From Pelomonas sp. SE-A7 (GTDB lineage Bacteria > Pseudomonadota > Gammaproteobacteria > Burkholderiales > Burkholderiaceae_C): a stretch of 64,000 bases of DNA. The notes beneath the pieces were generated by a model. That model was not told the origin of the DNA and made no database searches. It worked only from the letters and a program-made list of their open reading frames with translations. This document shows positions 15,636 to 23,739 of the stretch, piece by piece. A program made the translations under genes and the position numbers. The DNA is taken from assembly GCF_030345705.1 (NCBI RefSeq), contig NZ_JAUASW010000003.1:372001-436000 (forward strand), written 5' to 3'. How positions within the stretch are numbered: position 1 is the stretch's first letter; each line of letters starts with the position of its first letter.

Positions 15636-16243
15636 GCGGCGCTCCGTTCGCGCAGCGCGCTGGCAACGATCAGGCTGGCCGTGGCGTTGAGTCCCGCCGC
15701 CAGCCAGACCGCCTGGCGCAGGTCCATCCAGTACAGCAACACAAATCCTATGGCGAAGGCCCCGGTCGCGGCGCCCAGCGTGTTGATGAAGTAGAGCGCG
15801 CCGGTGGAGACGCCGACGTTGCGCGAACTCTTCCAGGCATGGGCCACCAGCATCGGCAGGGTCGCTCCCATGCAGACCGTGGGCAGCAGCAGCAGGGCGA
15901 AGCTCAGGGCGGCAGCCGCCGGCCGGGCCAGGCCGGCGAACAGCGAGGCACAGGCCTGCAGCAGGTCCACGCTGACCAGGCCATAGGCCGCGATGGCCCC
16001 TTCGAACAGGCAGAAGGCCAGCAGGATGCGGGCCGGCCAGCGGTCGGCCAGCTGGCCGCCCAGCAGGGCGCCCAGGCCCAGTCCGAGCATGAAGGTCGAG
16101 ACCACGATGGTCACCGATTCGATGTCCACGCCGACCACCGCGAACAGCAAACGCTGCCAGGCTAGCTGGTAGACCAGGGCCGCAAAGCCCGAAAGGAAGA
16201 ACGCAGAGGCCACGCGCAGGGTGGCAGGAGATCGCTGGGTCAA
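15632..16243 (-). CDS. Multi-helix membrane protein, partner of spermidine-synthase-like protein
   Basis: The 203-residue product has about six membrane helices and begins ASAFFLSGFAALVYQLAWQRLLFAVVGVDIESVTIVVSTFMLGLGLGALLGGQLADR. This block resembles the first helices of the downstream protein (GLLSLSQEIFWVRFVGFGQQGRPQAFAIVLAAFLIGISLGAIVGRR), which suggests an internal duplication later split. The start is probably a TTG at 16243 with GAGAGG before it; the open frame goes on to 16504 but that part covers the nitrogen promoter region. Stop and next start overlap as ATGA. Function is unknown beyond the membrane location. Confidence 0.7.
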   Translation of the reverse strand: MTQRSPATLRVASAFFLSGFAALVYQLAWQRLLFAVVGVDIESVTIVVSTFMLGLGLGALLGGQLADRWPARILLAFCLFEGAIAAYGLVSVDLLQACASLFAGLARPAAAALSFALLLLPTVCMGATLPMLVAHAWKSSRNVGVSTGALYFINTLGAATGAFAIGFVLLYWMDLRQAVWLAAGLNATASLIVASALRERSAA

Positions 16244-16325
16244 GGCCTGGCCTCTCGTGGCTGGGAGGAATGGGTGGCCGATGCTAACCGCCCGGACCGG
16301 GCCCGGGCTGCACACATCTGGGGCG

Positions 16326-16342
16326 CGCACCAGACTGGCGCA
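16326..16342. promoter_or_regulatory. NtrC-like enhancer site 1
   Basis: CGCACCAGACTGGCGCA matches the NtrC consensus TGCACCA-N3-TGGTGCA at 12 of 14 defined positions. It lies about 104 bp upstream of the sigma-54 promoter of the torF-glnK-amtB operon, a usual distance for NtrC. The 28-bp spacing to site 2 places both on nearly the same helix face. Confidence 0.7.
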
Positions 16343-16353
16343 AAAGCCAAAAA

Positions 16354-16370
16354 TGGGCCATCGTGGTGCA
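16354..16370. promoter_or_regulatory. NtrC-like enhancer site 2
   Basis: TGGGCCATCGTGGTGCA matches TGCACCA-N3-TGGTGCA at 12 of 14 defined positions, with the right half perfect. Two adjacent sites allow cooperative binding of phosphorylated NtrC under nitrogen limitation. Confidence 0.7.
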
Positions 16371-16445
16371 TCGCAGACGCCGGAGCGCCCCTGGTCTGCT
16401 ACCACCCGGCCGCTACTCCCCGGGGAAAGCCGCACCAGGTCGCGC

Positions 16446-16461
16446 TGGCACGGAAGCTGCA
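16446..16461 (+). promoter_or_regulatory. Sigma-54 promoter of torF-glnK-amtB
   Basis: TGGCACGGAAGCTGCA matches TGGCAC-N5-TTGCA with one mismatch, and the key GG and GC are exactly 10 bases apart. Transcription should begin near 16472, about 50 bases before torF. Together with the two NtrC sites upstream this predicts induction under nitrogen shortage. Confidence 0.82.
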
Positions 16462-16520
16462 AGAGCCGCTGCGATTGCTGTTTGCCATCCTGACCATTCC
16501 CCAATCAAGGAGTCCTGCGC

Positions 16521-17246
16521 ATGAATCACAAGCCCGTTCTCGCCGCCCTGGCCCTGGCCTTGAGCGCCACCGCGATGCCCGCCTTCGCCGACGCGGCCCC
16601 GGATCCGCTGTCGTTCAACGTCAGCCTGACCACGGACTACCGCTACCGCGGCATCTCGCAGACCCGCCTGAAGCCGGCCCTGCAGGGCGGCGCCGACTAT
16701 GCCGCGCCGAACGGCTTCTACATCGGCACCTGGGCCTCGACCATCAAGTGGATCAAGGACGGTGGCGGCGACGCCCCGGTCGAGCTGGACGTTTACGCCG
16801 GCTACAAGACCGAGCTGGCCAAGGACCTGGCCCTGGACGTCGGCGTGCTGCAGTACTACTACAACAAGAACAAGCTCAACCCCAGCGCCAACACGCTGGA
16901 GGTCTATGGCGCCCTGACCGCCGGCCCGATCACCGCCAAGCTGTCGCTCAGCACCAGCAACCTGTTCGGCTTCGCCGACAGCAAGAACTCGGCCTACCTC
17001 GACATCAGCGGCAACTTCGACCTGGGCGACGGCATGACGCTGACGCCGCACGTGGGCCACCAGAGCGTGCGCCATGGCAAGGCCTACAGCTACACCGACT
17101 ACGGCCTGACCCTGGCCAAGGACGTCGGCAACGGCGTCGTCATCTCGGGCGCCGTGATCGGCACCGACACCGACGCCTATGTCGGCCCCTCGTCCAAGAA
17201 CCTGGGCAAGGCCGGCCTGGTGCTGGCCGTCAAGAAGAGCTTCTGA
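16521..17246 (+). CDS. TorF-family putative porin
   Basis: This 241-residue outer-membrane protein has a clear signal peptide (ending AFADAAP) and a barrel with alternating aromatic strands starting LSFNVSLTTDYRYRGISQT, the signature of the TorF family. AAGGAG lies before the ATG. In betaproteobacteria the gene typically sits directly before glnK-amtB, as here, and is controlled by the NtrC/sigma-54 promoter upstream. It may let ammonium or small nitrogen compounds cross the outer membrane; that role is inferred from context. The last residue is Phe, as usual for barrel assembly. Confidence 0.88.
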   Translation: MNHKPVLAALALALSATAMPAFADAAPDPLSFNVSLTTDYRYRGISQTRLKPALQGGADYAAPNGFYIGTWASTIKWIKDGGGDAPVELDVYAGYKTELAKDLALDVGVLQYYYNKNKLNPSANTLEVYGALTAGPITAKLSLSTSNLFGFADSKNSAYLDISGNFDLGDGMTLTPHVGHQSVRHGKAYSYTDYGLTLAKDVGNGVVISGAVIGTDTDAYVGPSSKNLGKAGLVLAVKKSF

Positions 17247-17295
17247 GACAGAACAACGCGGCCCCTCGTTGGGCACATGCTAGGAGTAGCAAAAC

Positions 17296-17634
17296 ATGAA
17301 ACTGATCACCGCCGTCATCAAGCCCTTCAAGCTTGACGAAGTGCGCGAAGCCCTGAGCGCCATCGGCGTTCAGGGCCTGACCGTCACCGAGGTCAAGGGC
17401 TTCGGACGCCAGAAGGGCCATACCGAGCTGTACCGCGGGGCCGAGTACGTCGTCGACTTCCTGCCCAAGGTGAAGATCGAAGCGGCCGTGGCCGACGACG
17501 TGGTCGAGCAGGTCATCGAGGCCATCGAGTCCTCGGCCCGCACCGGCAAGATCGGCGACGGCAAGATCTTTGTCTCGCCGCTGGACCAGGTCGTCCGCAT
17601 CCGCACCGGCGAGACCGGCGCCGACGCTCTTTGA
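17296..17634 (+). CDS. glnK: Nitrogen regulatory PII protein GlnK
   Basis: This 112-residue cytoplasmic PII protein reports 2-oxoglutarate, ATP/ADP and glutamine status. The T-loop tyrosine for uridylylation is Tyr51 (TELYRGAEYVVDF). The B-loop region with TGKIGDGKIFV is intact and the length is normal. AGGAG lies nine bases before the ATG. It lies 22 bases before amtB, the standard pairing in which deuridylylated GlnK blocks the AmtB channel when nitrogen is plentiful. It is the second gene of the NtrC-controlled operon. Confidence 0.97.
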   Translation: MKLITAVIKPFKLDEVREALSAIGVQGLTVTEVKGFGRQKGHTELYRGAEYVVDFLPKVKIEAAVADDVVEQVIEAIESSARTGKIGDGKIFVSPLDQVVRIRTGETGADAL

Positions 17635-17656
17635 CAAGCTCGTTGGAGAACAAAAG

Positions 17657-19183
17657 ATGAAGAAACTTCTCGCCTCCCTGGCGCTGGCCGCCGCGGTGTT
17701 CGCGCCGGCCGCCTGGGCCCAGGACTCGGCGGCTTCGGCCCCGGTCGCCACGACGGCCTCCGCTCCTGCCGCTGCTGACGCCGCTTCGGCGCCGGCCGCA
17801 GCCGCCTCTTCGGCCGACGCCGCCTCCGCAGCCGCCGCTCCGGCCCCGGTGCCCAACAAGGGCGACACCACCTGGATGATGGTCGCCACGCTGCTGGTGA
17901 TCATGATGACCGTGCCCGGCCTGGCGCTGTTCTACGGCGGCCTGGTCCGCAGCAAGAACATGCTGTCAGTGCTGATGCAGGTGATGGTCGGCTTCTCGCT
18001 GATCGTCGTGCTGTGGGTGCTGTACGGCTACAGCTTCGCCTTCACCGAGGGCAATGCCTTCATAGGCGGCACGGACCGGCTGTTCATGAAGGGCATTTGG
18101 GACAACGTCGCCGGCACATTCTCCAATGCAGCGACCTTCAGCAAGGGCGTCTACATCCCCGAGATCGTGTTTGCGGCCTTCCAGGCCACCTTCGCCGGCA
18201 TCACCGCCTGCCTGATCATTGGCGCCTTCGCGGAACGGGCCAAGTTCTCGGCCGTGCTGCTGTTCCTGGCCCTGTGGTTCACCTTCAGCTACCTGCCGAT
18301 CGCCCACATGGTCTGGTTCTGGATGGGTCCGGATGCCTACACGGCCGCCACTGTGGTGGACGAGATGAACGGCAAGGCCGGCCTGATCTGGCAATGGGGC
18401 GCGCTGGACTTCGCCGGCGGCACCGTGGTGCACATCAATGCCGCCGTGGCGGGCCTGGTGGGTGCCTACATGATCGGCAAGCGCGTCGGCTACGGCAAGG
18501 AAGCGTTCACGCCGCACAGCCTGACCCTGACCATGGTCGGCGCCTCGCTGCTGTGGGTGGGCTGGTTCGGCTTCAACGCCGGCTCGGCGCTGGAAGCCAA
18601 CGGCTTCGCCGCCCTGGCCTTCATCAACACCTTCGTCGCCACCGCCGCGGCCGTGCTGGCCTGGTCCATCGGTGAAGCCCTGCTCAAGGGCAAGGCCTCG
18701 ATGCTGGGTGCAGCCTCGGGTGCCGTGGCCGGCCTGGTCGCCATCACTCCGGCCGCCGGCAACGTCGGCATCGGCGGTGCCCTGGTGATCGGCTTCGTCG
18801 CCGGCTTCGCCTGCCTGTGGGGCGTGTCGGGCCTGAAGAAGCTGCTGGGTGCGGATGACTCGCTCGACGTGTTCGGCGTGCACGGCGTCGGCGGCATCGT
18901 CGGTGCCCTGCTGACCGGCGTGTTCAACTCGCCGGCCCTGGGCGGCCCCAGCGCCGTCGGCGACTGGGTCGCGGCCAGCATGATCGCCCCGGATGCCTAC
19001 AGCATCGCCGGCCAGGTCTGGACCCAGGCCAAGGCCGTGGGCGTGACCATCGTCTGGTCGGGCGTCGTGTCCCTGGTGGCCTACAAGATCGTCGACCTGG
19101 TGATCGGCCTGCGCGTCACCGAGGAAGAGGAACGCGAGGGCCTGGACATCGTCGCCCACGGCGAGACGGCCTATCACAAGTAA
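17657..19183 (+). CDS. amtB: Ammonium transporter AmtB
   Basis: This 508-residue inner-membrane channel carries ammonium. A signal peptide (ending AWAQDS) is followed by about 50 residues rich in Ala, Ser and Pro, then eleven helices beginning at TTWMMVATLLVIMMTV. The pore histidines fall in GGTVVHINAAVAGLVGAYMIG and DVFGVHGVGGIVGALLTGVF. Characteristic GFNAGSALEANG is present. GGAG lies eight bases before the ATG at 17657; a frame opening inside glnK is rejected. It is last in the torF-glnK-amtB operon and is followed by a strong terminator. Confidence 0.96.
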   Translation: MKKLLASLALAAAVFAPAAWAQDSAASAPVATTASAPAAADAASAPAAAASSADAASAAAAPAPVPNKGDTTWMMVATLLVIMMTVPGLALFYGGLVRSKNMLSVLMQVMVGFSLIVVLWVLYGYSFAFTEGNAFIGGTDRLFMKGIWDNVAGTFSNAATFSKGVYIPEIVFAAFQATFAGITACLIIGAFAERAKFSAVLLFLALWFTFSYLPIAHMVWFWMGPDAYTAATVVDEMNGKAGLIWQWGALDFAGGTVVHINAAVAGLVGAYMIGKRVGYGKEAFTPHSLTLTMVGASLLWVGWFGFNAGSALEANGFAALAFINTFVATAAAVLAWSIGEALLKGKASMLGAASGAVAGLVAITPAAGNVGIGGALVIGFVAGFACLWGVSGLKKLLGADDSLDVFGVHGVGGIVGALLTGVFNSPALGGPSAVGDWVAASMIAPDAYSIAGQVWTQAKAVGVTIVWSGVVSLVAYKIVDLVIGLRVTEEEEREGLDIVAHGETAYHK

Positions 19184-19211
19184 TCCGGCAGAGCAGTTGC
19201 CTGATGCTTCA

Positions 19212-19236
19212 GGGCCACCTTCGGGTGGCCCTTTTT
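19212..19236 (+). terminator. Rho-independent terminator after amtB
   Basis: An 8-bp perfect stem GGGCCACC/GGTGGCCC with a TTCG tetraloop is followed by five T, 28 bases after the amtB stop codon. This ends the nitrogen operon. Confidence 0.93.
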
Positions 19237-19353
19237 CATTGCGGCGGCCCGCCGAGGCATTGCGTGGGCCAAGGGCTTGTGATGTGGCTTCCCACCCCCA
19301 GATGCCCTGTCCCTAGAATGGTCCACCGACCTCCAGAGACGAAGCCACAAGCC

Positions 19354-20649
19354 ATGGTCCCCCACCTCATCACCGCCCTCACTGGTCCGATCAACGAGCT
19401 GGAGCAGCGCATCCTGGAGTCGATGCCGGCGATCGAGCGCTGGTTCCGGCTGGAGTGGATGGAGCACACGCCGCCGTTCTACACCTCGGTGGACGTGCGC
19501 AATGCCGGCTTCAAGCTGGCGCCGGTGGACACCAACCTGTTCCCGGGCGGCTTCAACAACCTGACGCCCGAGATGCTGCCGCTGGCGGTGCAGGCGGCGA
19601 TGGCAGCCATCGAGAAGATCTGTCCCGAGGCCAAGAACCTGCTGCTGGTGCCCGAGAAGCACACGCGCAACAGCTTCTACCTGAGCAATGTCGCGACCCT
19701 GGTGCGCATCTTCACCCAGGCCGGCCTGAACGTGCGCCTGGGCACGCTGGACCCCGAGGTCACCGAGCCCACCGAGCTGCTGACCGCCGACGGCGGCACG
19801 CTGACCGTGGAGCCGCTGCAGCGCAAGCGCGGCCGGGTCACGCTGAAGGACTTCGACCCCTGCACCATCCTCCTGAACAACGACCTGTCGGCCGGCATCC
19901 CGCAGGTGCTGGAGAACCTGCACGAGCAATACCTGCTGCCGCCGCTGCATGCCGGCTGGGCCGTGCGCCGCAAGACCAAGCATTTCGCGGCCTACAGCAA
20001 TGTGGCCAAGAAGTTTGCCAAGCTGCTGGGCATGGACCCCTGGCTGATCGACCCGATGTTCGCGGCCGGCAGCGAGCTGAACTTCGCCGACGGCACCGGC
20101 ATTGACGCCTTGCAATCGCAGGTCGATGCCCTGCTGACCAAGATCCGCCGCAAGTACAAGGAATACGGCATCCAGGAGAAGCCCTTCGTCGTCGTCAAGG
20201 CCGACGCCGGCACCTATGGCATGGGCATCATGACCGTGCGCGACGCCAAGGACCTGGACGCGCTGAACCGCAAGACCCGCAACAAGATGAGCGTGATCAA
20301 GGACGGCCAGGAGGTCTCCGAGGTCATCATCCAGGAAGGCGTGACCACCAACGAGCGCGTCAACGACGCCGTGGCCGAGCCGGTGGTCTACATGATGGAC
20401 CGCTATGTGGTGGGCGGCTTCTACCGGGTCCATGCCGAGCGCGGCGTGGACGAGAACCTCAACGCCCCGGGCGCCAGCTTCGTGCCGTTGGCCTTTGCCG
20501 AGAGCTCGCAGCTGCCCAAGCCGGGCGAGAAGCCGGGGGTCAGCGCCCCCAACCGCTTCTACATGTATGGCGTGATCGCCCGCCTGGCCATGCTGGCCGC
20601 CAGCTACGAGCTGGAGGTCACCGACCCCGAGGCCGAGATCTACGCCTGA
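19354..20649 (+). CDS. gshA: Glutamate-cysteine ligase, proteobacterial small type
   Basis: This 431-residue enzyme makes gamma-glutamylcysteine, the first step of glutathione synthesis, in the cytoplasm. The sequence fits the family first seen in Acidithiobacillus and betaproteobacteria (TIGR02049), unlike E. coli GshA: TGPINELEQRILESMPAIERWFRLEWMEHTPPFYTSVDVRNAGFKLAPVDTN at the N-terminus, then KADAGTYGMGIMTVRDAKDL and IIQEGVTTNERVNDAVAEPVVYMMDRYVVGGFYRVH. The ATG at 19354 is the family start. Its position after amtB is common in the order; gshB is not seen next to it here. Its stop overlaps the convergent gene by 10 bases. Confidence 0.93.
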   Translation: MVPHLITALTGPINELEQRILESMPAIERWFRLEWMEHTPPFYTSVDVRNAGFKLAPVDTNLFPGGFNNLTPEMLPLAVQAAMAAIEKICPEAKNLLLVPEKHTRNSFYLSNVATLVRIFTQAGLNVRLGTLDPEVTEPTELLTADGGTLTVEPLQRKRGRVTLKDFDPCTILLNNDLSAGIPQVLENLHEQYLLPPLHAGWAVRRKTKHFAAYSNVAKKFAKLLGMDPWLIDPMFAAGSELNFADGTGIDALQSQVDALLTKIRRKYKEYGIQEKPFVVVKADAGTYGMGIMTVRDAKDLDALNRKTRNKMSVIKDGQEVSEVIIQEGVTTNERVNDAVAEPVVYMMDRYVVGGFYRVHAERGVDENLNAPGASFVPLAFAESSQLPKPGEKPGVSAPNRFYMYGVIARLAMLAASYELEVTDPEAEIYA

Positions 20650-21404
20650 GGCTTGAGCGAGTGGGTCACGCGCGACTCGTTCTTGCCCATGGTGCTCGAG
20701 CCATGGTTGCGTGATTCGCTCTTGAGCATGACCAGGCGGTCCGCGACAAAGCCGAACTGCTGTTCCTCCTCGCCCTGGCTCTCGAAGCTGAAGACCAGGA
20801 AGGCACGGCCGGACACGGACTCGCGCACCTTGGCCGCCAGCGGCACCCCCTGCGGACCGACCCACAGCTCCAGCGTGCCGCTGTAGTTCTTGACTGCATC
20901 GGCGAATTGGCCGCTCATCTTCTGCTTCTCCAGGTCGAAGCTCAGCAGCGTGGCCGGTTTGCCCTGCCAGGCCTCGACCTTCTCGCCCTTGAGCTTGGCC
21001 CGGTCCAGCAGACGGCCCAGCTTGGCAGCCGGATTGAGCAGCTCGCGCAGATTGCTGTTGTCCAGCTTGGCGATGCCGCTCAGGGTCACGGTCTTGGTCT
21101 TGGGGTCGCGGGCCTTGTTCTGTGCCTCGGCTTCGCCGCGCTGCAGCAGCTCGCGCGCATACATCACCCGCAAGCCCTGGGGGCCGTCCTCGACCTGGAC
21201 CGCGGCCTCGCCCTGCTGCTCTTCCAGGTCCTTGCCCTCGCCATTGCGGCTCAGCGACTTGACCTCGATCACGGCCTTGACCGAGGCCTGGCCCTGTTGG
21301 GCCAGCACGGCGCGGACATCGGCCAGCGTGTCGGCCTGGGCCAGCAGCGGCAGGCTGCAAAAGGCCAGCGCGGCCAACGAGATGGGGTTCTTCTTGTTCA
21401 GCAT
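20640..21404 (-). CDS. Hypothetical secreted protein
   Basis: This 254-residue protein has a signal peptide (MLNKKNPISLAALAFCSLPLLAQA) and a soluble, charged mature part that looks like a periplasmic beta-rich fold (LELWVGPQGVPLAAKVRESVSGRAFLVFSFES). Similar sequence layouts occur in outer-membrane lipoprotein-sorting-like proteins, but I cannot place it. The ATG at 21404 starts the signal peptide; the longer open frame is rejected. It is 29 bases downstream of the DUF2332 gene on the same strand and probably co-transcribed with it. Function is unknown. Confidence 0.75.
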   Translation of the reverse strand: MLNKKNPISLAALAFCSLPLLAQADTLADVRAVLAQQGQASVKAVIEVKSLSRNGEGKDLEEQQGEAAVQVEDGPQGLRVMYARELLQRGEAEAQNKARDPKTKTVTLSGIAKLDNSNLRELLNPAAKLGRLLDRAKLKGEKVEAWQGKPATLLSFDLEKQKMSGQFADAVKNYSGTLELWVGPQGVPLAAKVRESVSGRAFLVFSFESQGEEEQQFGFVADRLVMLKSESRNHGSSTMGKNESRVTHSLKPQA

Positions 21405-21433
21405 GGGGCTCCCTCGGGTTTCAGGTCGTGCGC

Positions 21434-22537
21434 TCATCGCACGGGCGCCGAAGTATAGGAGGCGATCCAATCCAGCCAGCGCCCGTGCGGATGCGACCAG
21501 GCCAGCGGCTCGTGGATCAGCTCGCCCTGCTCGGCACGCTGCAGACTCCAGAGCGTGGCGCTGCCGGCTTCGGGGCCTTCGGGAGAAAGATCCGGCCGCA
21601 CCAGGCCGGGCGGATGCAGGGCAGCCATCTCGGCATTCAGCCAGACCAGGCCGCGGCTGCGCACCAGCTCGGCGACCCGCTGGTAGTGCAGTGCCAGGCC
21701 GTCCTTGTCGAAGTAGAAGAGCACCCAGCTGTTGAGCAGCACCGGCTGGACGCCGGCCGGCAGCCGGTCCAGCCATTCGACCAGCAAGCCCAGGCCATCG
21801 GCCGCCCGCTGCACCGGCCAGGCCGAGGCTCGGGCCAGGCCAATGGCCAGCTTTAGCCTCAGTGTGCGCTCACGTTCGCTGGGCCAGAGGCAGGCCTGCA
21901 GCCAGCGGACCTCGGCCGGATCCGCCAGGTCGATCGGATGAGGATCCACGCCCAGGCGGTCGCCGAGCCGGAAACCGGCAGCCTCGCCCGGCGGCGGCCC
22001 GCCGCGCCATTCGCAGCGAATCAGCGGCCGGCCGGGCTCGGGGTGGGCGCCGCGCTGGAAGTCGCCGTAGTCGTAGCGGTAGGCATCGACGCCCAGGTTC
22101 AAGCCGGCGCTGCTGCCGAAGTCGAACAGGGCCAGGTCCGGCCGACCGGTGACGCGGGCGATGTGCTGCAAGGCCGGCCAGAGCACGGCGCAGCGGCCGG
22201 TCTCGTTGGTCTGTGTGCTGCGTCGGCGCAGCGTCTCGACGAGTGCATGCCGATGGCGTTCGACGAAGTCGAGCAACAGGGCTGGCAGCTCGGCGTCGGG
22301 CGCCCGTTCGCCGCCGACGCTGCCGTAGTAGGCCGCCAGCCCATGTCCCACCGCGGCCAGTACTTGCTCATGCAAGGCGGCCAGCAACAGCACGGGCTTG
22401 CGCTGCGTGGGCGGGGCTTCGTCCATCAGGGCCAGCAGCTCCGGCGTCGCGGCGATGCAGCGGCTCAGCGCCTGGTAGAGAGGATCGTGGGGGCATTCGC
22501 GCTCGGCGAACCGGCGAAAGAATTCGGCGATGTCCAT
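21434..22537 (-). CDS. DUF2332 family protein
   Basis: This 367-residue cytoplasmic protein belongs to the DUF2332 family. The N-terminal FRRFAERECPHDPLYQALSRCIAATPELLALMDEAP and the central LFDFGSSAGLNLGVDAYRYDYG are characteristic, and the second looks like a Rossmann-type methyltransferase glycine loop. A role as a methyltransferase is suggested by this motif but not shown. The ATG at 22537 gives MDIAEFFRRFAE, the usual family start; an upstream ATG at 22615 has no support. It is the first gene of a two-gene unit. Confidence 0.82.
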   Translation of the reverse strand: MDIAEFFRRFAERECPHDPLYQALSRCIAATPELLALMDEAPPTQRKPVLLLAALHEQVLAAVGHGLAAYYGSVGGERAPDAELPALLLDFVERHRHALVETLRRRSTQTNETGRCAVLWPALQHIARVTGRPDLALFDFGSSAGLNLGVDAYRYDYGDFQRGAHPEPGRPLIRCEWRGGPPPGEAAGFRLGDRLGVDPHPIDLADPAEVRWLQACLWPSERERTLRLKLAIGLARASAWPVQRAADGLGLLVEWLDRLPAGVQPVLLNSWVLFYFDKDGLALHYQRVAELVRSRGLVWLNAEMAALHPPGLVRPDLSPEGPEAGSATLWSLQRAEQGELIHEPLAWSHPHGRWLDWIASYTSAPVR

Positions 22538-22677
22538 GGCCCGCAGCCTAGGGCCAGGTCGGGTAGCGCCAGGCAGCCGATCCGGCATGAAGCCATGCGC
22601 CCGGGTTTGCGCCAATGACGGGGCCGTCCGCTCGGCCGGACACTGCCGCCCAGTCCGGGCTTGCAGGAAAGAGTGAC

Positions 22678-23028
22678 ATGAACGACGTCGTCAGCACCAA
22701 CGACAGCAACGACCGCACGCTGGCCATCCTGGCCCACATAGGCGGGCTGTTGACGACCTGGGTCGCGCCGCTGGTGATCTATCTGATCAAGAAGGGCGAG
22801 CCCGGCGGCGGCGGCTTCGCTGCCGACCAGGCCCGCGAGGCCCTGAACTTCCAGCTCACCGTTTTCATCGCCTACTGCGTCTGCTGGGTGCTGGCCTTCG
22901 TGCTGATAGGTATCCTGCTGTTCTGGGTGGTCGGCCTGGTGAACCTGGTGTTCTGCATCGTGGCCGCGGTCAAGGCCAGCAGCGGCGTGGCCTACCGCTA
23001 CCCGTTCGCCTTCCGGCTGATCAAGTAA
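22678..23028 (+). CDS. DUF4870 family small membrane protein
   Basis: This 116-residue protein has the usual DUF4870 pattern: an N-terminal RTLAILAHIGGLLTTWVAPLVIYLIKK helix pair with a following charged turn (FAADQAREALNFQLT), then two more helices, about four in all, ending YRYPFAFRLIK. The function of the family is unknown. The ATG at 22678 follows GGAAAGAG. Its stop abuts the stop of the convergent glutathione peroxidase gene without a spacer. Confidence 0.88.
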   Translation: MNDVVSTNDSNDRTLAILAHIGGLLTTWVAPLVIYLIKKGEPGGGGFAADQAREALNFQLTVFIAYCVCWVLAFVLIGILLFWVVGLVNLVFCIVAAVKASSGVAYRYPFAFRLIK

Positions 23029-23520
23029 TCAAGCGCCCAGCGCCGCCTCGATGTCGGCGCGCAGCTTTTCCGGTTCGTCGCCGGGCGCATAGCGCTTGAG
23101 CACCTGGCCATTGCGGCCGACCAGGAACTTGGTGAAGTTCCACTTGATCAGCTCGGTGCCCAGCAGGCCGGGCTTCTCGCCCTTGAGCCATTGCCACAGC
23201 GGATGGGCGCCTTTGCCGTTGACCTTGACCTTGGCCATCATCGGGAACGAGACCCCGTAGTTCAGCTCGCAGAACGAGGCGATCTCGTCGTTCGTGCCCG
23301 GGTCCTGGCCGCCGAACTCGTTGCTGGGGAAGCCGATCACCACCAGGCCGCGGGCGGCGTAGTCCTTCCACAGCTGCTCCAGGCCCTGGAACTGGGGCGT
23401 GTAGCCGCAGGCGCTGGCGGTGTTGACGATCAGCAGCACCTTGCCGCGCTGGCTTGCCAAGTCGGCCGGCTTACCCTCGATGGACAGGGCGTGGAAGTCG
23501 TAGATGCTGCTTTCGGCCAT
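23029..23520 (-). CDS. Glutathione peroxidase
   Basis: This 163-residue thiol peroxidase reduces hydrogen peroxide or organic peroxides. The catalytic set is complete: Cys38 in NTASACGYTPQF, Gln72 in FPSNEFGGQ and Trp127 in KWNFTKFLV. A Cys rather than selenocysteine is used, as is normal in bacteria. The ATG at 23520 has GGAG seven bases upstream; an ATG two codons earlier is too close to it. Many bacterial members use thioredoxin rather than glutathione. gshA lies about 2.4 kb away, but the genes are not in one operon. Confidence 0.93.
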   Translation of the reverse strand: MAESSIYDFHALSIEGKPADLASQRGKVLLIVNTASACGYTPQFQGLEQLWKDYAARGLVVIGFPSNEFGGQDPGTNDEIASFCELNYGVSFPMMAKVKVNGKGAHPLWQWLKGEKPGLLGTELIKWNFTKFLVGRNGQVLKRYAPGDEPEKLRADIEAALGA

Positions 23521-23739
23521 GGCCATGCTCCGCGGGAGAAAGGGGCGATATTAGGGCCGGTTGGATCGCCGCAACACTTGGGTCTTGTCCTCACGATCAG
23601 GGCTGGCAAAGCCAGGGGCCACCGCCACAATGCCCCCCGGGGTTTACCGCATGGCGGACCGAGGGAGGCAGGCCTTCCAATCGGGGCGCCGTTCAATCCC
23701 TCGCTGTACTTCGATAGTCTCGCGATATGGAGCCTGCCT

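Noticed and set aside
19174..21360. 728-codon minus-strand frame over gshA
   Set aside because: It covers gshA, which is well supported on the plus strand, and its sequence is repetitive in Gly, Arg and Gln.
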